This document shows, one piece after another, positions 44,729 to 57,400 of a stretch of DNA of 64,000 nt. The DNA lies in NCBI GenBank assembly GCA_036429605.1, contig JAVFKD010000016.1, positions 930,001 to 994,000 on the forward strand, read 5' to 3'. The DNA comes from Cladobotryum mycophilum. Taxonomy: Eukaryota > Ascomycota > Sordariomycetes > Hypocreales > Hypocreaceae. A program made the translations under genes and the position numbers. The first letter of the stretch is position 1; the number at the start of each line of letters is the position of its first letter. The notes beneath the pieces were generated by a model. The model had not been told where the DNA came from. It did not search any database and saw only the letters and a list, made by a program, of their open reading frames with translations.

Positions 44729-45530
44729 TATATTTATACCCTATGCACTTTCACCGAGTTTCCTGGGAAGCAAGAACTTGGTCGGCGTTTTATGATTTCT
44801 GTTGTTCATGAATAGCTTGCGAGCGGGCTATTACTACCAACTATCTCGGGGAGTATTCTTATGGGAAGGGGGAAACCAAAAGGTGAGGTGGTGGGAAAAA
44901 AGCGGTTGGGTGATTCTAAAAAGTTATGTCCATGTTAGTTTGGATTTAGGGGTATGATATCTCTTATCTTTATATAGATGAAGCGTGAGAGCGATGAAGA
45001 ATGATGAAACATTCAGAATATCTATGGAATTCTTTGTGGTTGTCTATGAATAAGTGATTGGGGACACAGTAGGCACGGAGAGATACGGCCAGGTCAGCAT
45101 AGAAATGTTTTTATAGCTTAGTATACGATGAGCGATTTCCTCTTACAATGACACCTACCGACCGAAAAGCCTCACAGAGACACTGTCCAGAAAGCCCCCA
45201 GCGCGCAAAAGTAGAGGGATACTAGGGGGTGCAAAATGAATATGACATGCCCAAACTTAAAAAACTTCATCTTTTTGTTATGTCCCATCCCATTAAGATA
45301 TAATCTCTGGCCTTAAATGAATAACAGCCTACAACTCAAAGCAATGATGATCCCACCGTCTAGATAATGCCCTCAAAACGCCAGCCATTTGTTTTGTTTC
45401 TTCAAGCCTTGATGCCATTGGCTCGAATAAGTCTCTCACTCCTCCTTGCGGTTCCCTTCCCCCTCCACTCCTTGGCACCCCTATCCCCTCTTCGACTCGT
45501 GTTTTTTTATCTTCTTCTATTTCTTGAAAC
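44729..45530. other. Intergenic between convergent CPA2 and NPL4
   Basis: 802 bases with both 3' ends. No gene was seen. Confidence 0.5.
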
Positions 45531-47743
45531 TCATGGCGGAGGTCGAGACGGCGGCGGATCGTTGCTCGAGGCGCGATGTAGTTCGTTCAGCCTGAAGGCA
45601 GCAAACCGTTTAGCAAGAGGCTCACCGGAGGACTCGCGAGTATCAGAAGTAGCAAGGTGCTTCAAAGACGAAGAGGAGGACGAGGAGGACGAGTTTGAAT
45701 CATCTAGTCCTCGTGAACGCTTGGGGATTCGCTCACCAGTCGATTGCAGGATGGCTTGTAGGGTTTGCCAGCCCTCTGTGGAGCGGAGCTGGAAGGAGTC
45801 GGCGAGGTCATGTTGACTCGCTACGCGGCATAGGAGAGATTCTTCGTCCTGGAGGGTCATAATGAATTAGCTTCACCTTTCATACTTGACTTTCATAGAA
45901 AAGGGGCCAGAATAAGTGGAGTTTTGACGGAGTGATCTTGCAAACCTTTGAAAGAATTCCCATTTGATGGATGAAACAAAGTAGGTGAAAGTCCGATACT
46001 TCCTGACCATTATCGCTCTGTTTCTGTCCGGGGCGGAAATTGAGCGACCTCGCCAGCGCAGAATGTTCCTGGCTCTCGCCAATGTACTCGCGATTCTCGA
46101 TGGGGAAGCCTGTCTGTGTGAATGTGGGCTTGGGCTCCGCAGGGAAGCCGTGAGTTAGAGTGACAAAAAGGTATTCGACGGGGAATGCTGGCTTCGCGTT
46201 CTCCTGCACCTTGGCTTTGTACTCGTTTACCTTGCTATAAAACACCTCGGGGATGTATCTCGTCCGGCTGGTCGAACCATCATCCTCGACTTCCTCGCGG
46301 ACGAGCATGGAGTTGGGGTCTGCTGAAGGTTCGATGATGTCTGCGCGTACCATTTCCACCGCTTCATTCGACATCTGGTAAGCAGATATCGAAATCTCAC
46401 CCTTTTCGTTTCCCGTGATGACACATGTCACAAAGTTGGAACCGAACTGGCCGGAGTCGCTCCATTTGGAGGGCTTGGGGTACTGCGCTTGTAGTCTGGA
46501 TGAGAAGCAAACTTCGAGGGAAGAGAGGAAGTATGACTCGGCATGGCGTTTACACACGACCGAGCCGTCATTTTGTCCGGCATCGAGCAAGTCGGTCCAG
46601 ATGGCACCGAGGGGTTCTAGTCCACACAACTTAGCCACTCGTTCAATCTCTTTCTGGTTTTCCCAAGTGCTCATAGTGAGACCATCACCCTCATCAACCT
46701 GCGGTGGCTCGTAGATGGCCTCGACAATGGCCTTTACTCCCAGTGGAACTTCTGTGTATTCGGCATATCGCCCGTAGAGATAACCTAATCGTTGGGATCC
46801 AGTCTTCCGCCAAGCGTCAATAAAGTTATCAATGATGGACGGCGACGAGAACTCGACGTGATCAACCATTCGGAATGTTTGAGGATTGAGCGTAATGGCG
46901 CTGGGCTGGCACTTGGTGCAGATACCCTCGGGCCACGGTGGGTGACCAGAGGGACAGTCTCGCTTCACTCGGAAGTACGGCTCAACGAGAGGGGGTATGT
47001 AGGAAGTTCCGGATTCTGGCTTATTGGTGGCGGCGTTGATCTTGCGCAGGTAAGAGTGGAAGGACAGATATTTGATCTTCTTTTCGGCGAGGTATCCAGG
47101 GTCGAAGGGATCCATGGGTTGGCAGTTGTCGCACATGCCCTTGGGGCCGTGGCGGCACATCCTATCCTTTGATCGAGGGATCTTGCCATCGAGCTTATCT
47201 AACCGATCGTCGAGCGCGGATTGCTTCACAGTCTCCCATGGCTTGGAAATTCGCTCGGGTTTCGGTTCGATGGGGACGATTTCAGTAGGCAGAACCGGTT
47301 TGCCGTTTAGCCTGGCAAATGCGACCGGAGGCGGCGCGTCACCGTTAGGAGCTTCTGTCGTATCACCACCGTAGGTGTAGCTAAGGAAGATGAGGTCGCC
47401 ATGTCTATATTCAAGCTATTTGTCAGACGGTTGCCACCCAGTCGCAACGATGATGGAGCAAGTTTCATTCATACTTTAAGCCAATCTGTCCGACTTTGAA
47501 GCCGATAATGTCGCCGAGCCTCTTGGAATCTTGGTTGGTAGGTGAGTTGGACAAGACGATGGACTTGGGGTCAACGGTAGCAGGGAGGTGTTCCAGAAGC
47601 TATGAAGCTCCTTGCGTCAGCATAGTTGAGAGGGAGAGAGTGTGTGTTTGGAAGCTCACCAGCTTTCCTAAATCGCCAAAGCTCGTAGTAGCTTCTACGT
47701 TGAGGCGGATCATGCCATCCGGCCCTCGTAGTCGAATCAACAT
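45531..47743 (-). CDS. NPL4: NPL4, cofactor of the CDC48/p97 ubiquitin segregase
   Basis: Exons are 47743-47660, 47599-47475, 47404-45946 and 45848-45531; 661 residues. NPL4 with UFD1 recruits CDC48 to ubiquitinated proteins for ER-associated and nuclear degradation. The N-terminal ubiquitin-like domain begins MLIRLRGPDGMIRLNV. The zinc region has CRHGPKGMCDNCQPMDPFDP and CPSGHPPWPEGICTKCQPSA. The MPN-like core has FIDAWRKTGSQRLGYLYGRY and GLEPLGAIWTDL. The C-terminal domain spans the last intron, SDFHLLCFIHQMGILSK to DEESLLCRVASQHDLADSF. A Ser-rich tail of about 70 residues follows. The last exon is easily lost by reading through the 97-base intron. Confidence 0.95.
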
Positions 47744-48838
47744 GGTGGGCGAGCTCTTTTTCTTTTTTCTTTTCTCCAGCTGGCAGTGATCGATCGCTTT
47801 CGTATGTTTAGTGGTGGTGGTGGTATGTGGTATGTGGTAGTTGTTGGTATGTGGTGGTGGGGTTTTCGAGGTTGCTCTAGCTTTCAAGCGACCGATGGCC
47901 TCCCCCTTTGAAATATATAACGGCAAGTTGCAAAAAAGAATAATTCAATTTCACGTTGAAACTTGGAGAGAGAGAGAGAGAGAGAGAGAGAAAGGGAACG
48001 CGCTTTCATGCAACTGTGTAAAGTGGGTTGGAAAAGAGAGAAAACAAGTTCAAGTCATGTCATTGTCATGTCACCTCATTTGTTGAAAAGGCGAAAAAGT
48101 CCGGGAGGCGAGGGAAGGGAATAGATGAATGGAGGGAAGCTTATTGAATCATCGCAAGCTACAAGACAGAGAGGGAGAGAGAGAGAGACAGAGATAGAGG
48201 GATACCCAGTAATTACCTACGCAATCACCACAGATGGAGCGTCATTCACAGGGTGCCTGGAAAAGGGAACGCCACTGATTAATGCCCGTCTCCAATCCGC
48301 CGCCCACTGAGACGTACAGATTACAGGGCGCTGGATAAACTATCGGCCCGCAAGCCATGTTTCTCGCTGCGAACACTTTGGCCTTTGGCCATTTACGGAC
48401 CTCGGAGTACCTAGTACGTGGAGATCAAAAAAAGAATGATGAGGTAATCAATCTCCATGTTGTTCGGTGCGGTACCAGGAACCTGTCCTGTTGGTCCTGT
48501 TGGCGCAAAAGAAAAGAAAAGAAAAAAGGTACGTACCGCCCTCCCACTACTACCAAAGCCGCACCTCCAGGGGTTTATCTGGCCAGAAGGCTCAAAAAAG
48601 GTATTATTACTCCAAGTGCGGCATGTGTGCGACGTGTTCGATATATATCATCGCAACATTTTGAACATAATCCCCCCCTTCAGACAACAACAAAAAGGTT
48701 TCCCCTAGGCATCACCACCTTGCCAATTTTCATTCGCTTTAAAAGAATTCCTCAACGGTATAACGAGTCAACAAAGAGTAATTGGGGAAACAGCAACAAC
48801 AATAATACTTAATATACCACCCCATTGTCCTCGTCAAG
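47744..48838. other. Divergent promoter region, NPL4 / SEC66
   Basis: 1095 bases. It includes two GA repeats (47966-47991 and about 48168-48188) and GTGGT repeats at 47811-47860. No gene was seen. Confidence 0.5.
47966..47991. repeat. (GA)13 microsatellite
   Basis: A pure GA dinucleotide run upstream of NPL4. On the NPL4 strand it is CT-rich, as in many fungal core promoters. Confidence 0.9.
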
Positions 48839-49646
48839 ATGCTCAGCGTTGACTGGAAGGGCCTTGCCCTTCCGTTCGCCTACCTCCTCGTCCTCGGCGG
48901 CGCTCTCATGACCTTTTCGAGAATCTATCGCAAAAGAAAAGCCGGTACGAAAATACCCCCATGTTCTTCTTGCTCAGATCACGCCCATTGCTAACACAAG
49001 TCTTCCCCATCCATTACAGCCGAGAGCGCAAACCTCGCACCATGGTTCGGCACCCACCTCCAGCGCAACATCTACCTCTCCCTCCTACACATGGAGCCGG
49101 CCGAGAAATCTCCCAAGGTACCCGACAGCGTCCTCAGGGCCGCCCTGCTGCGCCGCGCCGTCGAGGACATTGAGCGCCTGATCCAGATCAAGTCGGCCAA
49201 GCAGGCGTGCGGCTCGCTCCTCCAGAGGGGCAGCGTGGGGGATGACCTGTGGCAGCGCTTCTTGCGCGCGGAGAAGGAGATGGAGGAGGAGTTGCGAGAT
49301 GTCGTCACCGAGGTATGTTTCCATTTCCCCCTCTTATATCATCCATAACAAGAAGAAATCGGGAATACTAACCCTTTTCCTTTTTACTTAGGCCAACGCC
49401 CTGGCACCAAACTGGGGTCCCACCATCTTCCAGTCCGCCCACGAAATCGCCGCCAACACCAAGCTCCGCCAGCGCCTCGAGGAGATTCAGTCGCAGACCG
49501 ACGCCGAGAAGGCCTGGTGGGAGAAGAAGAGGGGGCAGATCCGCACCGAATTCATGAAGGAGCTTGAGGAGTCGGAGAAGGGCTCTACCAGGGGCGAGGA
49601 CGACGCTGTGGTGGTTGATTCGCCCAGCAAGAAGGGCAAGAAATAG
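48839..49646 (+). CDS. SEC66: SEC66 (SEC71), subunit of the ER SEC62/63 translocation complex
   Basis: Exons are 48839-48944, 49020-49312 and 49392-49646; 217 residues. It assists post-translational protein import into the ER. A luminal N-terminus leads into one membrane anchor (WKGLALPFAYLLVLGGALMTF) with a basic cytosolic flank (RIYRKRKA). The cytosolic domain has APWFGTHLQRNIYLSLLHME, VPDSVLRAALLRRAVEDIERLIQIKSAK and ANALAPNWGPTIFQSAHEIAAN, all characteristic of the family, and ends with a charged helix and a SPSKKGKK tail. All introns are GT-AG and keep frame. Confidence 0.93.
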
Positions 49647-50322
49647 ACATTATGAGACAAGTTGTAGGAGAGTAGAGAGTAGGAAATTGAGCCTGTCAAG
49701 TAGAATTGGTCCTCCACGAACCTGGTTGCTGCGTGCATGGGAGATGTAAAGACTACGGAAAAGGCTTGGTACGTGATGGTGTTGGGGAAATGTAATGGGC
49801 GGGGAGGGAGCATTTTATATTACATTTACTGCATTGCAGTAACTTCATGGGTAGACTATTTCACGGAGTTCAAGGAATATCAAGCAACACATTTCTCTGA
49901 TAACAATACTGTATTGATTCATAACTTCATCGCGGTGAGCTTCTAAGATATAGCCTAAGGTATATATATAGGTAGGTCCCATCCTCCTCCTCTCCCTCCT
50001 ATGCAATCCCAATGAGGCACTCAGCCATGATGTAAAAACACACACAAAACTCCAAAAACCCGGATGCTCGCAATCATCGTGCGAGTCGTCATCTAACATG
50101 CAAAAAAACAAACAATTCCTGTCCTGAGGAAACCCAAACGCCAGGCGTGAATGTATCAAGAGGCGGGAAAAAGAGACCCTCGAGGCCTCGGCCCTTGAAC
50201 AGAAATCACGATTCCCCTCCGCCCCCAACTCCATGAAAATGCTTAATATCGCTCGCTGATCCTTCTATAACCGATGCCGCACCAAAACCCAAGAAAATGA
50301 TTTTTCCATTATGAAATCTTTT
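49647..50322. other. Intergenic between convergent SEC66 and a small unknown gene
   Basis: 676 bases. The two 3' regions. Nothing else was seen. Confidence 0.5.
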
Positions 50323-50778
50323 TCACTGTCGGGAGAAGGGGTTCATCTTTCGGCGCCAGGCCTCCTCGTCCCGGCTGGCTATCCGCGCCTCCTGGGCAAT
50401 CTGCTCCTCGGTCTTGAGTACGACAGGGGACTCGCAGCCCCGGAGACCAATGAAGCGGCCCATCTTACGGCGCTTCTCCTCTAGGGGAGCGTCGCTTCGC
50501 CAGTCGACGGGGCAAGGGTACTGACCGGACCAGGGCGAGGGGGTTCGCTGGTGGTAGAACTGGGCAAGGTCCTCCAGCTGCTCATCGGTGAGGAGCCAGA
50601 ATTGTAGGACAGTTCGGGGGAAGTCAGGGTGAATGCGTCCGGTGGTGAGCTGGACAAGGGGAGATAATTGAAGAGCCATTTGGTGCAGCTTGTGAGCAAG
50701 CTCAGGGTTCTTTGCCAGCCGCCTTCTGGAGAACTTGGGAGAAGAGTGGCGGTTAGAAGAGATTCCTCGGTGCATCAT
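50323..50778 (-). CDS. Conserved-looking 151-residue fungal protein of unknown function
   Basis: The ORF is open from further upstream (Met at 50916 gives 197 residues), but I prefer MMHRG at 50778. The extra N-terminal part is low-complexity, and a 3' splice-like site (TTACACAG) lies just before this ATG on the coding strand. The protein is globular in composition, with many aromatic and charged residues: ELAHKLHQMALQLSPLV, DFPRTVLQFWLLTDEQLEDLAQFYHQ, WSGQYPCPVDWR and EEKRRKMGRFIGLRGCESP. The C-terminus is a charged helix (TEEQIAQEARIASRDEEAWRRK). I do not recognise the family. Its upstream region is exceptionally long (about 8 kb), as often seen for developmental regulators; that link is speculation. 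Confidence 0.7.
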   Translation of the reverse strand: MMHRGISSNRHSSPKFSRRRLAKNPELAHKLHQMALQLSPLVQLTTGRIHPDFPRTVLQFWLLTDEQLEDLAQFYHQRTPSPWSGQYPCPVDWRSDAPLEEKRRKMGRFIGLRGCESPVVLKTEEQIAQEARIASRDEEAWRRKMNPFSRQ

Positions 50779-52441
50779 TTTGGCGGTGTTGTGCTGTGTA
50801 ATTTTTTTCTTTGTGTTGTAGAGTGTTTCGTATTTTTGTATACGGGGAGGTCGGGATCGTAAATGTGTGTGTTGAGTAATGTCGTAGCAGTGAGGCGGGG
50901 CAGCAGTATCACCCAAGCTTGACGTGGCAGTGATTGATTGAGATAGGATGATGCAGCTCGTATGTTGGATGCAGATGGGTGTAAGGAAAAGAGCAAAAGG
51001 ATTCTTTTTCTAACAATGATGTTGTATTGGTTGATGTCGTAAAAAGAGGTTATTGGCTCGGCACCGACAGCGGAAGAAGAGGAAGACCAGGCTTCTTTAT
51101 ATCTTTGCTCCGATGTTGTATTTGTGTTTCTCGTAGATTGCTCCTTTAGGAAGGACTTGCTGTGTGCGGATGAAAAAAGAAGGAACACAAAACGGTTTAA
51201 CCTCTTTTCTTGTCCAAGACACAATGGATAAAAGCGTAATGGATTGGTGTATTTTGATTCGTAAAAAGGGCGTCTCAGTCGTTGGCTAATAAGGAACAAC
51301 GAAAAAAATATAACTGGTAATAATAGTAATAATAATAAAAAGGTCTCCGCTGACTCGCCGACCTGACTGAATGAATGCTTCCGGTTGTTGGTCAAAGGAT
51401 GCACGCAAACAAAAAGGTGAATCAATAGACAACCTAGTTGATTTAACAATGATGGGTCTCGGCCGGAGATAGTAGACACAAGTGTCCCTGTAGGTCCAAG
51501 CTTCGGATTCGGTGTGTTGTAAGTTGTAGTTGTTGGTGGAAGGATGCTTTTTTTAGTAGTAGCAGCAGCAGATGGATTTGGATAGGTTGATTGATTGATT
51601 GTGTGTTGTGTGTGAGAGTGTGTGAGCTGGTGTTGGTCGATGTTGGCCGAAAGCGTTCCCTTGAGTCGTGGTCGTAAGAAAGAAAGAAAAAAGGTGAGGT
51701 ATGCAAGGTATATATGTGTTTATTCTTGGATTGGGCTTCTTAAACAAGAAAGTCAAAAAAAGACGAGAGATGATGAGAATGAAACACCAACAAGGAATTT
51801 GTCGTTTTCAAATAAGCGTCTAGGAAACTCACATGGCACCCCAGCCCTCTTTGTATCTCATCACCGGATCCCTGGAAATACGGCTATTCTTGTTCGCCGT
51901 CGGTAACGGCACTGCTAAAACTGCAAGCTTGGCTGCAACATGGACCAGGAGACTGGGATGGATCCATGGGATCGCTCGCTCGCTCTTTTTTTTTCTTTCT
52001 CCTCCATCAGCAGAGGAGGCAAAGGCGCAGTTCAGCCGCTTTCTCCATCGTCATGTCTTGTCTTGTCTTGTCTCTGCCTCTGACTTTTGTCTTGGCCCAT
52101 TTGCGCATTCGCCTTTAGGGAACCTCCTCCTTTGACCCCACCAACCACGCTTTTGGCTACTGCTCTGGGTAAGGCGCCGGATTGACTTGTGTGGTGTGCG
52201 GTGTCTGGCGTCTTAATTCCTTAAGCCGATTGCCGGCTTCGTAGGCACAAATCTTCTGCTATCGCTAAGTGCTAGCTGGGCTTGGGTATAGTATGTCTCT
52301 TCTATTTTTTTGCCTCGCCTCGCCACGCACGCGAGCGGTAGTGGAGTAGGTAAACGCTCTGATTCTTCCCGGGGCCGGGGTGTGGTTGCTAAGGGAGGGA
52401 TGGGAGGGGAGGGGGTGGAGGGTGGAGAGGGTGGAGGGTGT

Positions 52442-52476
52442 GATGATGGTGATGATGATGATGATGATGATGATGG
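52442..52476. repeat. GAT trinucleotide microsatellite
   Basis: Imperfect GATGATGGTGATGATGAT repeat inside a purine-rich tract of the gene-free region. Confidence 0.85.
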
Positions 52477-54375
52477 AGAGGGGTCAAGAGAGAGACACAC
52501 AGACAGAGACAGCCAGCAAGAGAGAGAGAGGGTAAGAGAGGTGTGAGAAAATGGCTGGGCTGGACTGGACCAAAAAGCTAGGTAGGTAGTAGGTACCTTG
52601 GGTATGGAGGAGTATGGAGTAATAGAGAGTCGCATTGATACAAGTACATTGCGGCCAAGGGTTAACTAACGGGCTTGGGTACTACACTACAAGCAAGGTA
52701 TACAGTCTTTTTAGTGAGTGACGTGCTCTCATGGGCGCTGGGGAGAGCCCTGTGACAAACGCTCTCGACGACCTGTTTAGGGGCACTTTCCAGCGGACCA
52801 ACCGGGGGGTCGTTGGGTCTTAGAGGCCTCTGGAGACTTCCGTTGGCGCGCTCTGGCTGGCGCTGAAAAAGAAACCCAAGGTACATACCTCCTTGGTAAA
52901 CCTCCAAGGGTACCTCCGTTAGTAGCTAAGGGAAGGGCCCCAGGGTGCTAAAAGATTAGTGGTTTCGTGGGTTTGAGCAAGGTACTTTGTACCAAGGTCA
53001 AGGTCAAGTTGCCCTTCGCGGGAGAGAGTCTTTTTTTGCGACGGACGCAGACAATTTCAACGCTTGAAGTGAGACATTGGCTAACATGAGCTGGATGAAC
53101 CAACCCTCGCAACGAGTCTGGCCTCTTCTTGCATCTTTTTCTTGGTCGTTCTTTGGCGCCCCTCGCCCCTCCTTCTTGTCCGACTACTCCCCCTTCCAAA
53201 TGATGGATGATGGACGACGGATGATCATGTAGGTTCGAGATTGTGGCCAACCAATATGGAGAATTCCGTCCAATCCAACAACATGATTTGATCCAACAAC
53301 AATCCATCATGATCAATATCTGAGATGCTCTTCTTGGCTTCAGGCTACCAACTCCCCACACCCTTTACCCCCTCCCCTCCCCTCCCCTCCCCCTCGCATC
53401 TTTCTCCTCCTCATCCGTCTTCTTCTTCTTCCCCCTCTCTATCCCACATCCCATAGTACATGCCTACTTACGCATGCAACATGCACATGCACATGCCTAC
53501 TATAATAGTATCAATCAAGTAGTACATACGTATGCCTGTAATATGTGCTGCTGCTACAAGTATGTCTCTGTGCCCCCCGCCCAATAAGCATTCCGCGGGC
53601 GGCTCCCGGACCCGGCAAACGCCCAGCTCCAAAACGTCTCTCGCGTGGCTTCACGCAACGGTCTTTTTTTTCTTTTTCTTTTTCTGCTGCTGCTGCTGTT
53701 GCTGCTGCTGCGAGCTGTGCTTTTTTACTCTCCCTTCCCAGAAAATCCAAGAGGCCAAGCTTTTCTCTCTTCTCACCCCCATGCCGCCCCCAAACTAAAC
53801 CCCCCGGTTCCGGCGCCGGATGTAGGATGCTTCCGCTCGAAACGAGAAACCCTTATTTTACTTTTCATCCCTGGCTGAGGTTTCATGTTGTTGTTTTCTG
53901 CCGTTGCTGCTGTTACTGCTGTTTTTTGGAGCCGCCGGCCCCGGATTGAAGCCCGACGATGAAGAATTCAAAGACATTTTCGCCGGACATGAAATTTGGG
54001 AGAAGAAAAAAAGGAAAAAAATGTCACCGGTAACAGCCCAGCAGGTGGATCATCATCCATTCAACACTGTCGAAACCGTGGTAGCAAAAAATAGAACCAA
54101 GACATTTGAGAGAGAGAAAAAACACATTACAGGTATGAGTCGTTTTTCTTTCTCGAGGGTTCCGGCCGGTGGCTGGAATGTTCATGATGGCGCCTCGGTA
54201 ACTTTTTTGTTTAAAAAAAAACCTACCACTACGATTGCTCTTGTGCGAACTAATAGGTGAAGCTTTTTTCTTTTTTTCTTTTTTTTTGCCTCACTTATTA
54301 ATTGTGAACTATAATTTTCAAAACGCACAAACACACACGCAAAAGAAGCAAAAATACCGAGTACATAACACGTAC

Positions 54376-54400
54376 ACACACACGCACACACACACACACA
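54376..54400. repeat. CA dinucleotide microsatellite
   Basis: CA repeats interrupted once by CG, within the gene-free region. Confidence 0.8.
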
Positions 54401-57400
54401 TAATCGACCGCACGAGCATAAAAGAAAGAAAAAGCACAGAGCCACAAAGTCCGATCGCACTACGTCAGTGTGTCGTAGATTTCGTAGCCGCTGGCGGGCA
54501 CACAAACTTGCACTGACTGGCATTCTAAAAAAAGGTATTTTTATATTTTATTCCCTTTTTTTCTTTTTCTGCCTTTTTGCCTTTGGAGCCAATAGATGGC
54601 GAATAGTTTGTAGTGTATAAAGTGCCCACAGATCTTGTTCCAGCTCGCCCCTTTCATTCAACCTGGCTCCGGAGCCAACTCTCTGCAAGCACATATCCAA
54701 GGGCTCCGATAGGCAAGTTCGTAAGGCAAGGGTCACTCCAAAACAAGCTACAAAAACGTGCAATCTCAAATGGTAAGAAAACCTCCCTCCCCTTCGGTAG
54801 AGATTAGCCGACACGCGTATCTCGCCTCGCCGCCGCTTGACTGGGCTGGGCTTGCTTGCTTGCTGAAGCAGCTTTATTTTTATTTTACCGCCCTGCCGTC
54901 AGAGCCAAGACCCCCTCTCTCTCTGTCTCCCACGCACACCACACATACACACACACCCCCTTCAAAAAGCACAAGCATAAGCCCAGTACAGAAGCCTCCC
55001 TCCCCCTCCCATCGTGGTGCCGTGATATCGCTCCGGCTGTCGCTCACGCCAAAGAGCGTTGGATCGGGAATTATTACTGGTCTCCGTTTTTAAAACATTC
55101 GGCGCGGCGCCTTACTCGTACAGGGAAGTTGTGCGTACCCATGCACCGGAGTTTGTATTGGAGGGTACATTACATTAGTACGCACATCCATACCTCCCCC
55201 TCCTGCTAAGAGGACAGCAGCGCACTTGAGCTGCGCAACCAACGAGCGAGACAGAGACAATCAAGTGTCGTAGTGGCTCAGTACTAATGTGATGTACAGT
55301 GGCATTCATGGGATTTTTTTTTGATCCGTCCCCCCAAGTTTCTAGTCTCTGACAACAAGTCCGAAGACCTTGCAAGTTGTTTTATGTTTTCTTATTCCTT
55401 TCTAACTGGTCAGTTCGTTCCAGCTTCACTCTTGTCTTGTCTTGCCTTTTCCCCTACCTACTACATACAAGCACTTACTAACCAACCGACCAGCCCCCCT
55501 TGTCCCAAACCAACCCCCACTGTGTCCCACTATCCCACTACAACTATCCCACTGTATCCCACTGTATTTACCATTCTTCAGTTCCCAGCCGCCCCGAAAG
55601 CAGCAACCTGACGTTTTGAGGTTGGAGTAAATCAAACAATTCATTGACAACCAGCTACCCGGTAAAGAACTCGAGTATTTCTAATGAATACATTTTACCC
55701 ACTACTCGATAGGTGCGTAGATATTGCAACCTGGAACGTATTCATGTCAATTCCTCCCATCTCTCACATGATTCATTCCAATACGAGTGATCTTCCGTCT
55801 ATTACCCCCCCCTCGATTTCTAATAAACTCCGCAATTCTCACGCATTCGCATCATGGCGGTGCTTTTTCATCCCCCACATGACGAGGTTGCACCCAAGGG
55901 GGAACCGCTATCGTCAACCCACTGCAACCCAAGAAAAAGCCAATACTCTCTTCGACTGCGCAGCTGGGCGCCAATGAGACCAACGTTCAAAGACATGCAT
56001 ATAGGGCTCGGTGCATACGTAAGCTCCCAATCTATGTTGCCAAGTTTTTTTTTCTTTTCGCTCACACTCTCTGTCTATGTGTCTCTGTCTATATGTCTCT
56101 ATATTCTTACTTGAATCACTTGAATCAATGACTTGCATCCATGACCATGACCCTTTTTGAGTCAAGTACACAAGCTACTGGATACAAGCTACAAGCTACA
56201 AACAAAACCAACAACATGCACATCACTCACATCCCGACCCTCTTTTGCCTCACTCTCTCCCCCCATCCATCCCCTGCTGACCACGTTCCCACTTTTTACA
56301 TTTCTTACTCCCCTTTCGGCTTTTCCATTTCCCTTCCATTGCCGTTCTTCCATGCCTCATGCCCCCCATGCCCTGTCTGCTCCCCCTCGTCTTCACCGTT
56401 GCCAATACGGGGGACCTCACTTCTTGCTTCCGCCGATGCGAAATAGCCCCATAGGTAAGAGAACAAAATGTCTCGCTTAACTTTGTTTCCGAATTTTCCG
56501 TACAACTTTTGTTACTTTTACGATTCAGGTTGCTGTTGATTTGACTCCACTGACTCGACTTATCCCCATTCTCCGTGAAATTATTCCCTTTCCCTTTTTT
56601 TTTTGCCTCTTTCCGTCAAGTACAAGGAGTAAAATAAAAAAAGAGGGTATCCGATCCATGCGTGCATCTATGGAGTCCGATAGCATTCCATTGCCCTGGG
56701 AGGGTTCCATCACCGGCCAACCGGATGTCGATGACTTCAGCTTAGAAAAAACTAAACTCTGTACTCCGAGACCTTTTTTTTCCGTCGTCCTATACGATGA
56801 CTATACGAGCAAACAATAATGAGAATAATAATCATAATAATTACACGTCAATGTACGTACTCTGTACAGATTTTTGTGGTTTTACGTATTTGCGGATTAT
56901 GTGCATCGTAACATTGACCTCTCTGCTTACGTTGGAGTTCACCGTATCTTTCCCTCTCTTTTCCCTCTGTATGTCTCTCTCATCACCTGAACATTGTAGG
57001 TGTGCATCAATCAATCAATCAATCACAAAGAACCCCAAAGAAAAAGAGTAATCAACTGTATTCCTAATCAATCTCATCATCTCATCTTACTCTCTCCGCT
57101 CTTCTTCTTCTTCCCCCTCTCTCTCACTTGCGGAGCCCCCATTCGGCATATTCCCCAGCGCAAAGACACTTTTGGTTCGTTTTGTTCATCTACTACACTC
57201 AATAGGGGTTGTTCTCCCGTTCAACCCCCAGGAAGCGAAAGAACAGGCAAACCCTTGTCGACGTGACATTCTTCACATCTCATCAAATCCAACGCTCTTT
57301 TCAGCTCCGTGGGGGGGGGACGATCATCAATCGTCACATTTCTTTACCCTGCAAAAAAGTGTTCCAAGATGATACAAAACCAAAGAAAAAGGGAATATGC

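Noticed and set aside
45880..45945. Extended C-terminus of NPL4 by reading through
   Set aside because: It is the 97-base intron. The conserved tail resumes at DEESLLCRVASQ in the next exon.
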